Assembly (NCBI GenBank): GCA_016213105.1
Contig: JACRBN010000022.1
Location: 1 to 64,000, forward strand
DNA length: 64,000 bases
Direction: 5' to 3'
DNA from: Chloroflexota bacterium
Lineage (GTDB): Bacteria; Chloroflexota; Anaerolineae; Anaerolineales; Villigracilaceae
Made by a program: the position numbers and the translations under genes
Notes under the pieces: generated by a model
The model's database searches: none
What the model was told of the DNA's origin: nothing
What the model saw: the letters and a program-made list of their open reading frames with translations, nothing else
Shown: one piece after another, positions 36,836-46,200 of the stretch
Position numbering within the stretch: position 1 is the stretch's first letter
Layout of the letters: every line of letters starts with the position of its first letter

Positions 36836-39268
36836 TTATTTCAACGGGTCGGCCGCTTCCCTCTCCGCCTCCACCTGCATGCTGTTCCCATCGGTCGAGA
36901 TGTGGATCCAGCCGCTGCGGTCGGTGCGCAGCAGGGTGTAGCCGCCGGCGGCTTCGAGCGCCTCGGGGCTGGGCAGGCCGTCGGGATCGCCCGCGGCCAC
37001 GCTGAGCACGATCAACTGCGGATTGAGGTTCTGCACCCAGTCGATGTTGGTGGTGGCGAAGAAGCCCGAGTCGGCCAGCAGCAGCACATCCACGGGGCCG
37101 ATGGCGTTGCCGTATTCGAGCGCTTCCATCGTGTCTGAGCTCATGCCGATGGGCAGCAGCGCGCGGAAGTCGTGCCACTCGATGAGCAAGATGCTGCCCC
37201 GCGAGCCGACGGACAGCACTTCGAGGATGGCGCCTTCGCCCAAATCCAGGCGCTGGCCCGGCTCGGCGTAGATGACGGGGATGTTCGCGGCGGCCAGGTA
37301 CTTGTCCACCTGTTCGGCGGAGTAGGAGGCCTGCATGTATCCGCTCCACAGCACGCTTTGCGGCGGGTAACGCTCCAGCACGCGCGGCAGGGCGGACATC
37401 TGATTCTCGGTGGTCGAGGCCACCACCAGCCAGTCCAACTCGCGCTGGAAGACGGGCAGGCGGCGTCCCAGTTCGTCGGACAGGTTGGACGCGCTCGGTC
37501 CGCCGTTGACCAGCACCGAGCGGCCGTCGGGAGTCTGGATCAGCACCGCGTCCGCCGAGCCGACGCTCAGGAAGGTGACGTGCAGTTGGCCGTCGGGCAG
37601 GCTGGCAGTGGAGCGCCAGACCAGCAGGGTCACGGCCAGCAGCGCTGTCAATATCCCCGCGATGGACAGATTGCGGATGCCCACGCCCAGGGCGGAGAGG
37701 GCCTCCTTTAAACGGGACCAGCTGAGGGTCAGGCCGAACAATATCCCATAGAAGGCGGCCACCAGCCAGGGCGAGGAGTCGCCCAGGTAGAGGGTGCCGT
37801 GCGGGATGCTGTCGAAAAATTCCACGGCGCGGATGGTGTACTCCACGAACGGCCAGGCGGCCCAGGCGGCGAGTTGTCCCAGCGGGAACCAGGCCAGGCT
37901 GAGCAGCACGGCGATCCCGCCCAGGATCATCACCGCGGGCTGCGGCGGCAGGACGAAGGGATTGGAAATCAATGAGACGATGGAGATGCGTTTGAAATGA
38001 TAAGCCATGATCGGAAGGGTGGTGATCTGTGCGGCCAGGGTAAGCAGGACGAAGTCGGAAAGCGGCGGGAGGATTTGTTCGATGGTGGCGGGCGAAACAC
38101 GCAGCTTGAGGAAGGCGACCTTGACTAGGTTCGAGAGCGGTTCGGCGTAGAGGATCAGGCCGAGGGTGGCGAAGAAGGAAAGCTGGAAGCCCACGTCCCA
38201 GATGACCAGCGGGTTGGCCAGCGCCATGATGAGCGCCACGATGGACAGGGTGTTGAGGCCCAGGTTGCGCCGCCCGACCTGCCGCGCCAGCAGCGAGAAG
38301 ACGCCCATGATGGCGGCGCGCACGACGGCCGAATCCGCGCCGACCAGCAGGGTGTAGAAGGCGATGCCGAGGATGGCGACCACGGCGCCGAGGCGTGGCC
38401 CGAACCAGCGGCTGAACAGGCTGACGAAGATGCCCGCAATGATCGAGATGTTGAAGCCCGAAATGGCGATGATGTGCGCGGTGCCGGTGTTCTTGAAGGC
38501 GTCCTGCAATTCGCGTGTCAGGCCGGTGTCCACGCCGAGCAGGATGCCCGCCAGCAGCGAGGCCTCGGGGTCGGGGAACAGGCGGTAGATGTGCGCCAGC
38601 ATCTTTTCCTTGAGGGCGAACATCCACTTGTGGGGCAGGTCGCCGCGCTCGCCCGGCAGGACGGTGACTTCGGCCTTGGTCATGTACGAGTAGATGCCCT
38701 CGCGCGCGAGATAATCGCGATAGGAAAACTCATCGTCGGCGGGCGGGGTTTCGAGCTGGCCGCGCAGGCGCAGGCGCTCCCCGTAATGATGGATCTCGTT
38801 CTCGCCCACGCGCACCAGGAGGATGCCGTCGGCGGGCAGGTCGCCCGTACCCGAGTCCACCGCCTCGACCTGGATGCGCAGGTTGGTGTACGTGTCGCGG
38901 CGGTCGGGCATCTCGGTCACCCAGCCGGTTACCAGCAGGTCGTATTCGCGGTCGTTGAAGAAGGCCACGTCGAAGGCCGTCACCTCATGCTGGACTTGTT
39001 GATAGCGCGCCGCGCCGAGGAAGAGTCCGAGCAGGGAGAGGCCCAGCAATGTGACCTGCGTGAGCCTGACGAAGCGCCGCGCCAGCAGGGTGAGCAGCAG
39101 GGCAACTCCCGCGCAGGCCAGCCAGATGGACACGGGCAGGGACTTCCAGGAAGCCAGCCTGATCCCGCCCAGGAAGGCCAGCGCCACCCAGGCCAATGGC
39201 ATGTGGGCGGTGAGTTGTTCCCGAACCTGGTCCCGCGTCGAAGGAGTGGGTGCCTGCGTCATTGGCAT
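36836..39268 (-). CDS. comEC: ComEC/Rec2-family DNA uptake channel with degenerate beta-lactamase domain
   Basis: 810 residues. An N-terminal DUF4131/OB-like region with GDLPADGILLVRVG and YGERLRLRGQL (about 135-170) precedes the competence-domain helices (about 235-540), including DTGLTRELQDAFKNTGTAHIIAISGFNISII. The C-terminal metallo-beta-lactamase-like domain (about 565-790) keeps the opening VTFLSVGSADAVLIQTPDG, but the metal-binding HxHxDH is missing, reading VVASTTENQMSALPRV instead. DNA translocation may be retained while nuclease activity is likely lost. No other competence genes are nearby. Start ATG 39268. Confidence 0.92.
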   Translation of the reverse strand: MPMTQAPTPSTRDQVREQLTAHMPLAWVALAFLGGIRLASWKSLPVSIWLACAGVALLLTLLARRFVRLTQVTLLGLSLLGLFLGAARYQQVQHEVTAFDVAFFNDREYDLLVTGWVTEMPDRRDTYTNLRIQVEAVDSGTGDLPADGILLVRVGENEIHHYGERLRLRGQLETPPADDEFSYRDYLAREGIYSYMTKAEVTVLPGERGDLPHKWMFALKEKMLAHIYRLFPDPEASLLAGILLGVDTGLTRELQDAFKNTGTAHIIAISGFNISIIAGIFVSLFSRWFGPRLGAVVAILGIAFYTLLVGADSAVVRAAIMGVFSLLARQVGRRNLGLNTLSIVALIMALANPLVIWDVGFQLSFFATLGLILYAEPLSNLVKVAFLKLRVSPATIEQILPPLSDFVLLTLAAQITTLPIMAYHFKRISIVSLISNPFVLPPQPAVMILGGIAVLLSLAWFPLGQLAAWAAWPFVEYTIRAVEFFDSIPHGTLYLGDSSPWLVAAFYGILFGLTLSWSRLKEALSALGVGIRNLSIAGILTALLAVTLLVWRSTASLPDGQLHVTFLSVGSADAVLIQTPDGRSVLVNGGPSASNLSDELGRRLPVFQRELDWLVVASTTENQMSALPRVLERYPPQSVLWSGYMQASYSAEQVDKYLAAANIPVIYAEPGQRLDLGEGAILEVLSVGSRGSILLIEWHDFRALLPIGMSSDTMEALEYGNAIGPVDVLLLADSGFFATTNIDWVQNLNPQLIVLSVAAGDPDGLPSPEALEAAGGYTLLRTDRSGWIHISTDGNSMQVEAEREAADPLK

Positions 39269-39362
39269 TTATCATAGCATATAATTTGCAGGTGAGATAC
39301 AATTTTGGAACTTGTAAATTGGTTTGGATGGCGCCTCATTGCGTCCCGTTGGAGTAATCACC

Positions 39363-39920
39363 ATGAAAAAGAAGCTATTGCTTATCACCTTAGCCGACAT
39401 CATACTTGTTGTCATGGCAGTAGCGTTTTGTTTTGTCTACAATGCAAAGAAATATGAACACGTACAAATCTTGCCATTGTACTTAACCCTTGATTTGGAT
39501 CAAGGTGAGTATCATCTTGGTCAGTCCATCATTGCAACTATAACCCTTGAGAATGTGAGTAATAGCCCTCTTCTCTTCAACTCAAGGATGGCTTTGGATG
39601 ACCCTACCTTCGCAGATCGACAAATAGCGTTTCATATTATCACTCCAAATGGCAAACCCTATCAGCTTACTGGGTATGTTAACTATTCAGCCATTCACCA
39701 GGATGACTTTATTACTTTAAACCCTGGAGAGATCATTAAACACACCTATGAACTAAATAGTGATGTTAATCGTTATAAGTTTACGGAAATGGGTGTTTAT
39801 CATTTTACTGTGGATTACCTAAATATTTTTGATCCAAGCTTCATTGACCCAAACGATAGTCGAGTAGCATGGAAGGGGATGGTTTTTTCAAATGAGGTAA
39901 TATTTTCAATTATTCCATAA
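39363..39920 (+). CDS. AT-rich membrane-anchored protein of unknown family
   Basis: 185 residues from ATG 39363. A single N-terminal hydrophobic segment (about 4-25) is followed by an exported beta-rich domain. Phrases such as LDLDQGEYHLGQSIIATITLENVSNSPLLFN suggest an immunoglobulin-like fold, as in BsuPI/DUF-type proteins that describe 'loss of moisture' or anchor domains; the match is only in style. The codons are AT-rich against a GC-rich background, indicating possible transfer. It stands alone between comEC (divergent) and the SDR-DUF2867 genes. Confidence 0.7.
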   Translation: MKKKLLLITLADIILVVMAVAFCFVYNAKKYEHVQILPLYLTLDLDQGEYHLGQSIIATITLENVSNSPLLFNSRMALDDPTFADRQIAFHIITPNGKPYQLTGYVNYSAIHQDDFITLNPGEIIKHTYELNSDVNRYKFTEMGVYHFTVDYLNIFDPSFIDPNDSRVAWKGMVFSNEVIFSIIP

Positions 39921-40136
39921 TGGTGTTGAGTTAAGAGCGCGAAGATTTAAATGTTTTCTTAGCGTCCTCACCTGCCTGATTTGCTAAGCAAATCACGGGT
40001 GGTGCCAGGGTGGCGGGCTTCGCGGTTTTAAAAAGCCTGACGATCAGGCACACGGTTAAAAGCTGTTCTACCCTCGGTTTGGATGGAACCTAACTTCCAA
40101 TGCAAATGGGTGTTAGGCTAACATAGGAAACATCGC

Positions 40137-41603
40137 ATGAAAGATTCCAAACTCATTCTCGTCACAGGCGTCACTGGCTACGTGGGCGGACGTCTCGTCC
40201 CGAAGCTGCTGGATGCGGGCTATCGCGTCCGCTGTGTGGTGCGCGACCCCGAACGCATCCGCGATTTTCCCTGGGCCAAACGCGTGGAGGTTTTCGCCTG
40301 CGACATGAGTCATCGTGAGCGCGCCGTGGATGCCATGCGCGGAGTCCATGCTGCCTACTATCTGATCCACGGGCGGCAGGGCGGCAAGGATTCGGCCCAG
40401 CGTGACCTGGATGTGGCGCGCATCTTCGCCGCAGCCGCCGACGAGGCCGGCGTGGAGCGCATCCTGTATCTGGGTGAGCTGGTCGACCCGACCACCAACC
40501 TGTCCCCCTACCTGCGCTCCCGCCACGAGACGGGTTACATCCTGCGCACCAGCCGCGTGCCGGTCACCGAGTTCCGCGCGGGCATGATCGTCGGTTCGGG
40601 CAGCGCCCTGTTCGAGATGGTGCGCTACCTGACCGAGCGCGAACCGCTGTTGGTGTGCCCCGCCTGGTTCTACTCCGAGGCCCAGCCCATCGCCATCCGC
40701 GACGCGCTGTCGTATCTCGTGTCCGCGCTGGAGACGCCCGACAGCGTCGGCAGGATGATCGAGATCGGCGGCCCCTCCCGCCTGACCTACGCCGACATGC
40801 TGCTGGCCTACGCCAAAGCGCGCGGACTCAGGCGCCGCCTGATCCGCACGCCGATCTACGCGCCGCTGCTCTCGGCCTATTGGGTTCACATGATCACACC
40901 CATCCATTGGCGCGTGGTGTTACCACTCATCGAAGGCCTGCACGCCAGTCTGGTTGTTCGCGACGAAACCGCCCGCCGCCTGTTCCCGAAAATCCAGCCC
41001 ATCGATTTCGGCACCGCTGTCCACCTGGCGCTGGGACGCATCCAGCGCGACAACGTCGAAACCTCCTGGGCCGACGCGCTGGTCACCTCGCTGGGCGACA
41101 GAAAGCCGTATGACTTCTCGGTGGAGGAGGGCATGTTCATCGAACGCCGCCGCCTGTCCCTGGACCTGGAGCCTGGCACCGTTTTTCGGGCCTACACCGG
41201 CATCGGCGGCGCGCGCGGCTGGATGTATATGAACTGGGCCTGGGGCATCCGCGGCTGGATGGACAAGGTCATCGGCGGTGTGGGCCTGCGCCGCGGCCGC
41301 CGCCATCCCGACGACATCCGCGCGGGCGAGTCGCTCGATTTCTGGCGCGTCGAGGCGGTCGAGAAGGATCGCCTGATGCGCCTGGTGGCCGAGATGAAAG
41401 TCCCGGGCAAAGCCTGGCTCGAATTCCAATCCGACCCGCAGGAGGGCGGCGGGACGCTCTTCACCGTCACCGCCTATTTCGACGCGCACGGCCTGCCGGG
41501 CTTTCTCTACTGGTACGCCATGTGGCCCTTCCATAAATTCATCTTCGACGGACTGGCCCGCCGCCTGGCCTCGCGCGCGCGCGTGCTGGCGCACTCGTAT
41601 TAG
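40137..41603 (+). CDS. SDR-DUF2867 fusion protein, copy 1
   Basis: 488 residues. The N-terminal half is an atypical NAD(P)-binding SDR (LILVTGVTGYVGGRLVPKLLDAGYRVRCVVRD, residues 5-37; VERILYLGEL near 105), and the C-terminal third (about 325-480) is DUF2867. The fusion is known from Escherichia coli YbjT-like and Chloroflexota proteins. DUF2867 resembles START-type lipid-binding folds, so a membrane-associated redox or lipid role is possible but unproven. The paralogue at 41768 follows on the same strand. The 216-base gap before the gene holds GC-poor sequence with small palindromes only. Confidence 0.85.
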   Translation: MKDSKLILVTGVTGYVGGRLVPKLLDAGYRVRCVVRDPERIRDFPWAKRVEVFACDMSHRERAVDAMRGVHAAYYLIHGRQGGKDSAQRDLDVARIFAAAADEAGVERILYLGELVDPTTNLSPYLRSRHETGYILRTSRVPVTEFRAGMIVGSGSALFEMVRYLTEREPLLVCPAWFYSEAQPIAIRDALSYLVSALETPDSVGRMIEIGGPSRLTYADMLLAYAKARGLRRRLIRTPIYAPLLSAYWVHMITPIHWRVVLPLIEGLHASLVVRDETARRLFPKIQPIDFGTAVHLALGRIQRDNVETSWADALVTSLGDRKPYDFSVEEGMFIERRRLSLDLEPGTVFRAYTGIGGARGWMYMNWAWGIRGWMDKVIGGVGLRRGRRHPDDIRAGESLDFWRVEAVEKDRLMRLVAEMKVPGKAWLEFQSDPQEGGGTLFTVTAYFDAHGLPGFLYWYAMWPFHKFIFDGLARRLASRARVLAHSY

Positions 41604-41607
41604 CGAT

Positions 41608-41717
41608 ACCCTTGCGAAGGTTTGGAATCGAACGCACGCCTGTTGACTCCCAGGCTTTGTTGTTGAATCCCAAGCGCCTGTAGTGGAAAAACCTTCGCAA
41701 GGTTGTTTTTTTATTCA
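41608..41717 (+). terminator. Terminator-like inverted repeat between the SDR-DUF2867 genes
   Basis: CCTTGCGAAGGTTT (41610-41623) and AAACCTTCGCAAGG (41689-41702) pair perfectly across about 65 bases, and TTGTTTTTTTA follows. The large loop is unusual for an intrinsic terminator and may itself be a repeat insertion. Confidence 0.6.
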
Positions 41718-41767
41718 CCCCCATATCTTTCTCCTTCGCCAAAGGAAGAAAGAGGAAAGCAGCCGCT

Positions 41768-43207
41768 TTGACCGCTTCTCCCCTCATCCTCGTGACCGGC
41801 GCGACGGGATACATCGCCAGCCGGTTGATCCCGCGTTTGTTGGAACGCGGCTACCGCGTCCGCGCCCTGGCCCGCCAGCCGTGGCGACTCAAAGGCCGCG
41901 CCTGGTTCCGCCATGTGGAGGTGGTGGCCGGCGACGTGATGGATCCGTCCACCCTGCCCGCGGCGCTGGAGGGAGTCCATACCGCGTATTACCTGATCCA
42001 CAGCATGTCCAGCGGGAAGGGTTATACCGAAAAGGAAACGGATGGCGCGCGCAACTTCGCCGAAGCCGCCGAATCCGCGGGCGTGGAGCACATCATCTAC
42101 CTGGGCGGGCTGGCCGACCCACACGCAAAGATTGCCGCGCACATGCGCTCGCGCATCGAGACCGGCGAGGCGCTGCGCGATTGCCGCGTACCCGTCACCG
42201 AATTCCGCGCGGGGGTCATCGTCGGCCCGGGCAGCATCTCGTTCGAGATGATCCGCTTTATGACCGAACTGTTGCCGCTCGTGCCCGGCCCGACCTGGAT
42301 GCGCAACCAATCCCAGCCCATCTCCGCGCAAAACGTGTTCGACTATCTGCTGGCCGCGCTGGACGATCCTGCCGGGCGCGGACAAGTCTTCGAGATCGGC
42401 GGCCCGGACTTGATGATCTACTCGCAGTTGATGCTCGACTACGCCCGCCTGCGCGGACTTAATCGCCGCATGTTCCTGCTGCCCTACATCCCGTTGTGGT
42501 TCATGGCTTTCGGTGTGGGCCTGACCACGCCTGTCCCGCCGCGCATCGCCTACGCGTTGATCGACGGCCTGCGCAGCGACAGCCGCGTGCAGGAGCCGAC
42601 CGTCCAGCGGGTCTTCCCCTCGGTGCAGTTGATCGCCTTTCACCAGGCCGTGCTCGATTCATTGGCGCAGCTGCATCCCGACCAGCTCGAACCCGTGTGG
42701 ACGGACGGACGCCGCCCGGTGGTCAACGTGCGGCACGAGGGCTTCTTCATCAACCACCGCTCCCTGCGCGTGGACGCTCCGCCCGAGGCGGTCTGGCGCG
42801 TGCTGCATACGCTGGGTGGAAAGGATGGCTGGCTGTACGCCGACTTCCTGTGGAAATTGCGCGGCGGACTGGATGCCCTGCTTCGCCCCCAAAAGACTTC
42901 GCGTCCTTCCCCGTTGCGCGGTTCAAATCTACAGACAGGCGACATCCTCGACTTCTACCGCGTCGAAGACATCAACTCCACCCGCCTGCTGCTGCGCGAC
43001 GAAATGCGCGTGCCCGGCGACAGTTGGATGGAATGGCAGGTCATCCCCGACGGCGACAGCACGCACCTGACACAGACCGGTTACTTCGCCCCGCGCGGCC
43101 TGCCCGGCTTCCTGTACTGGAACCTGCTGTACCCCATTCACGAGTTCGTCTTCCGCGGCATGTTCGCCGAGATTGCCCGGCGCAGCAAGGGCCGCGAGCC
43201 TGGCTGA
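41768..43207 (+). CDS. SDR-DUF2867 fusion protein, copy 2
   Basis: 479 residues starting with TTG 41768; no ATG exists upstream in frame and the first internal ATG would remove the Rossmann motif LILVTGATGYIASRLIPRLLERG. Same two-domain layout as the preceding gene, with clear but divergent similarity (for example VPVTEFRAG.IVG.GS in both, and RGLPGFLYW versus HGLPGFLYW). It is therefore an old tandem duplication rather than a recent one. The DUF2867 part (about 320-470) contains a short insertion LLRPQKTSRPSPLRGSN. Probable function as for copy 1. Confidence 0.83.
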   Translation: MTASPLILVTGATGYIASRLIPRLLERGYRVRALARQPWRLKGRAWFRHVEVVAGDVMDPSTLPAALEGVHTAYYLIHSMSSGKGYTEKETDGARNFAEAAESAGVEHIIYLGGLADPHAKIAAHMRSRIETGEALRDCRVPVTEFRAGVIVGPGSISFEMIRFMTELLPLVPGPTWMRNQSQPISAQNVFDYLLAALDDPAGRGQVFEIGGPDLMIYSQLMLDYARLRGLNRRMFLLPYIPLWFMAFGVGLTTPVPPRIAYALIDGLRSDSRVQEPTVQRVFPSVQLIAFHQAVLDSLAQLHPDQLEPVWTDGRRPVVNVRHEGFFINHRSLRVDAPPEAVWRVLHTLGGKDGWLYADFLWKLRGGLDALLRPQKTSRPSPLRGSNLQTGDILDFYRVEDINSTRLLLRDEMRVPGDSWMEWQVIPDGDSTHLTQTGYFAPRGLPGFLYWNLLYPIHEFVFRGMFAEIARRSKGREPG

Positions 43208-43238
43208 AAAGGATGTCAGGCTGGCAGCATGGCAAAAG

Positions 43239-46200
43239 TTACATCCCGCCCAAAAAGTCATACCCCACCTTCTTCTGCACCGCCGCGATCTGGGTGAAGG
43301 CTTGCTTCAACAATTCCTGCTGGATGTAACCCAATTTACCGGGCTGGATGACATTCTGCGGACTTTGTCCAGACTGGATTGACGCAAGCTGGGTTTGCAG
43401 GCGCAATTGCATCAGGAAATCGTAGGCGGCGATGATCTCATCGCGGCTGGACGGGAGAATCACATTTCTTTCAGTCAGCGCTTCGATGCGTTTGAGGGTG
43501 TGCGTCTGGTCGATTTGGTGGCGCAGGGCATACAAGCGCGCAAAGCTGACCATCGGCATCATGGCGTCCTTGAGGTTGATCTCCCCGGCGTGCTCCGTGG
43601 CGCCGCCGCTGAGGTAGATGTTGCCCGGCAGGCGGATGGGTGGTTTAAATGCCAGGGCGTTTTGCGCGAGGTGATGAAGGAAGGCGGGTGTATCGAGCAG
43701 AGCCTTGTGGATGTGCTGGCGCAGTTCGTGGGTCAGCCCCGCCTCGCCGTGGACGGTGCGGAAGTCGAAGAAGATGCTGAGGTCGATGACCTCCTGCTCT
43801 TCGGACTTTAGCGCCCACTCATCGAATCCGCTCAACCAATCGGGCAGGGAGCGGCACCAGCGCGGGTTGCTCGCCATCACCCCGCCGCGGCAGTAGGGAT
43901 AGCCAGCCTGATTCAAGCCGTCGCAGACGCGCTTTCCCAATTGCAGGAAATATTCCCCCACCTGTTTCGGGTCGGCATCGGCGGGCGGGACGAAGATAAT
44001 TCCGTTATCCTGGTCGGTGACGAGGGTCTGCTCCTGACGTCCCTGACTGCCCATGGCGATGAAGGCGAAGGGGGCGGGCGGCGCGCCGAGGTCATTCACC
44101 GCCAGTTGAATCAGGCGCTCGGTGGCGGCGTCGCAGATCGAAGCCAGCATGTTGGTGACGTGACGCGGGCGGGCGCTGCTGTCCATGAGAGTTCGCACCA
44201 GCAGGGAGGTTCGTCCGCTGGAGTGCGCCACCTCATCGGGTGACTTGGCGCGGCTGATTTCGCGTGAAAGCACAATCGGTCCATAACGCTGAAACTGGAT
44301 CAGCGATTTGTTGTCGATCACGCTGACGATTTGTCCGCTGCGGTCTTCGACTGCCAGGTGCAGCACGCCCTTTTCTTCCATGCGCATGAGCGCTTCGTAA
44401 ATCAGCGCGTCTTCGGAAATCTTGATCAGCGGCGCGCTCATGACGGTATGGATTGGATCGTTCAGGTTGATATTTTCAGCCAGTACGCGGGCGCGCAAGT
44501 CATGGTCGGTGACGATGCCAATGATGGCGGAACTCTCGCTGGCGACCAGCGCGGCGGTCACGTTGCGGGCGGTCATCAGGCGCGCGAGTTGGGCAATACT
44601 GGCGCTCATGCCGCAGACCACCGAATCCCGCCCGAGGTTGGCAATCGGTTCATGCAGGAAGAGCAGCGAGGCTTGCAGTTTTTCGATCAGTGTCTCGCGT
44701 TCCGCCTCCTGTCTGCGGGCTGTGGTGACATCCTCCAGCGAGCCGTCGATGTAGGCGGGTTGACGGTGTTCATCGCGAACCAGACGCGCCGACAGCGAAA
44801 TAAAATAAACCGCCGCTTCGCCTGTCTCGACGTGGACGATGTGGTTTTCGATCTCCCCGTCTGACAGCAGGGTTTGAAAAACCTGTTCGTATTCGGCGGG
44901 GTCGGAGAAAAAATCCGCGAGGGCAGGCTGGGAGGTTTCGGCGGGCGAGAGATGCGAAAGCAGGGCGCGTCCTGCAGAATTGATTTCCAAAAAGATTCCG
45001 CGCCGCGCTGCCCTTGCGCGGAAAATCCCAATCGAAACCGAACCTGCCGCCGAGTTCAGTTCGCCGTTTTCGAGCGCGAGGGATTGGCGCGTGATGTCTT
45101 TTGCCAGCAGGATGAATCCGCGCTGACCGGCAAACAAAATCGGGTTGACGGTCAGGATGCATTCCACCAGACTTCCGTCGCGCCGAGTCAAACAGCCTTC
45201 GAGCGCTTCGCTCATGGTCTGCTCGACATCCGCGTTTTGGAAGCGCTCCCAGATGGCGGCGTTATCCGCTTCACGCGGCAGCAGGTCAGCGAGTTCCAAA
45301 AATTCCAACTGACGCGCAGTGTAGCCGAGCATCTCCAAAAACGTTGGGTTGGCGTAGCGGCAGCGGTCATCGAGGATGAGCAGGGTGCCTTCGGTGGTGG
45401 CTTCGATCAGGGTGTGATAGCGTTCGGTGGATTCGCGCAGGGTATCCACCACTTCCTGACGCGACCGTTCGATGCGCAGGCTTTGTTGCAGCACGAAGAC
45501 GAGCAATAAAATGATGGCGCCCGAAATCGCCAGCGAAGTGTTGACCAGACTCCTCTCTAGGGCGGCAATCTCCAGGTTGACATCGTCGGTGTAAATACCT
45601 GTGCCGATGATCCAGCCCCAGGGTTCAAAGCCCTTGACGTAGGACTCCTTCGGTTCGAGCCGCTGCGGGTCGTCCTTCCACTGCCAGACGTAATCGATGT
45701 AGCCTTCGCCCTCGCGTCGCACCTGATCGGCGAACTCGACAAAAATCGCCACCCCGCGTGGGTCGGTGAAACTGTCGAGTTCCTGCCCGTTCAGGTCGCT
45801 GCGATAGGGATGCATGATCATGCGCGGCTGCATGTCCTGAATCCAGAAATAGTCCTTGCCCTCCGCCCCGTAGCGCAGCGCCTCGATGCGGGTGATTGCC
45901 AGCGCTTGCGCCTCTTCGCGGGTGAGCAGTCCATTTTTCTCGTCACGTTCGTAGGATGCCAGAATGCTCCAGGCGGAGTTGGTCAACTCGCGGATCATTT
46001 CGCGCTTGCGCTCCAGCAGGGTCTGCTCGAAGGACGGCAGGATGATGCCCCAGATGGCGGAGAGGAATAACCCAATGGCGATCAGGGTGGGCAGGAAGAT
46101 TCGCAACGCAAAGGAGCGCCGCTGGAAACGCGGATGCTTCGCGGAAGCCGCATGGTCATGGGTGCTGGATGCCTTCCGATACGAGGGGTGGCTTTCGTCT

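Noticed and set aside
39921-40136. Possible small RNA between the AT-rich gene and the SDR-DUF2867 gene
   Set aside because: Only short palindromes (GATTTGCTAAGCAAATC-like) and repeat-like fragments are visible. There is no promoter and terminator pair to support a transcript.
44257-44272. TTTCGCGTGAAA as a third parS site
   Set aside because: The core is changed (TTTCGCGTGAAA instead of TTTCACGTGAAA) and it is inside a coding region. This is too weak to call.
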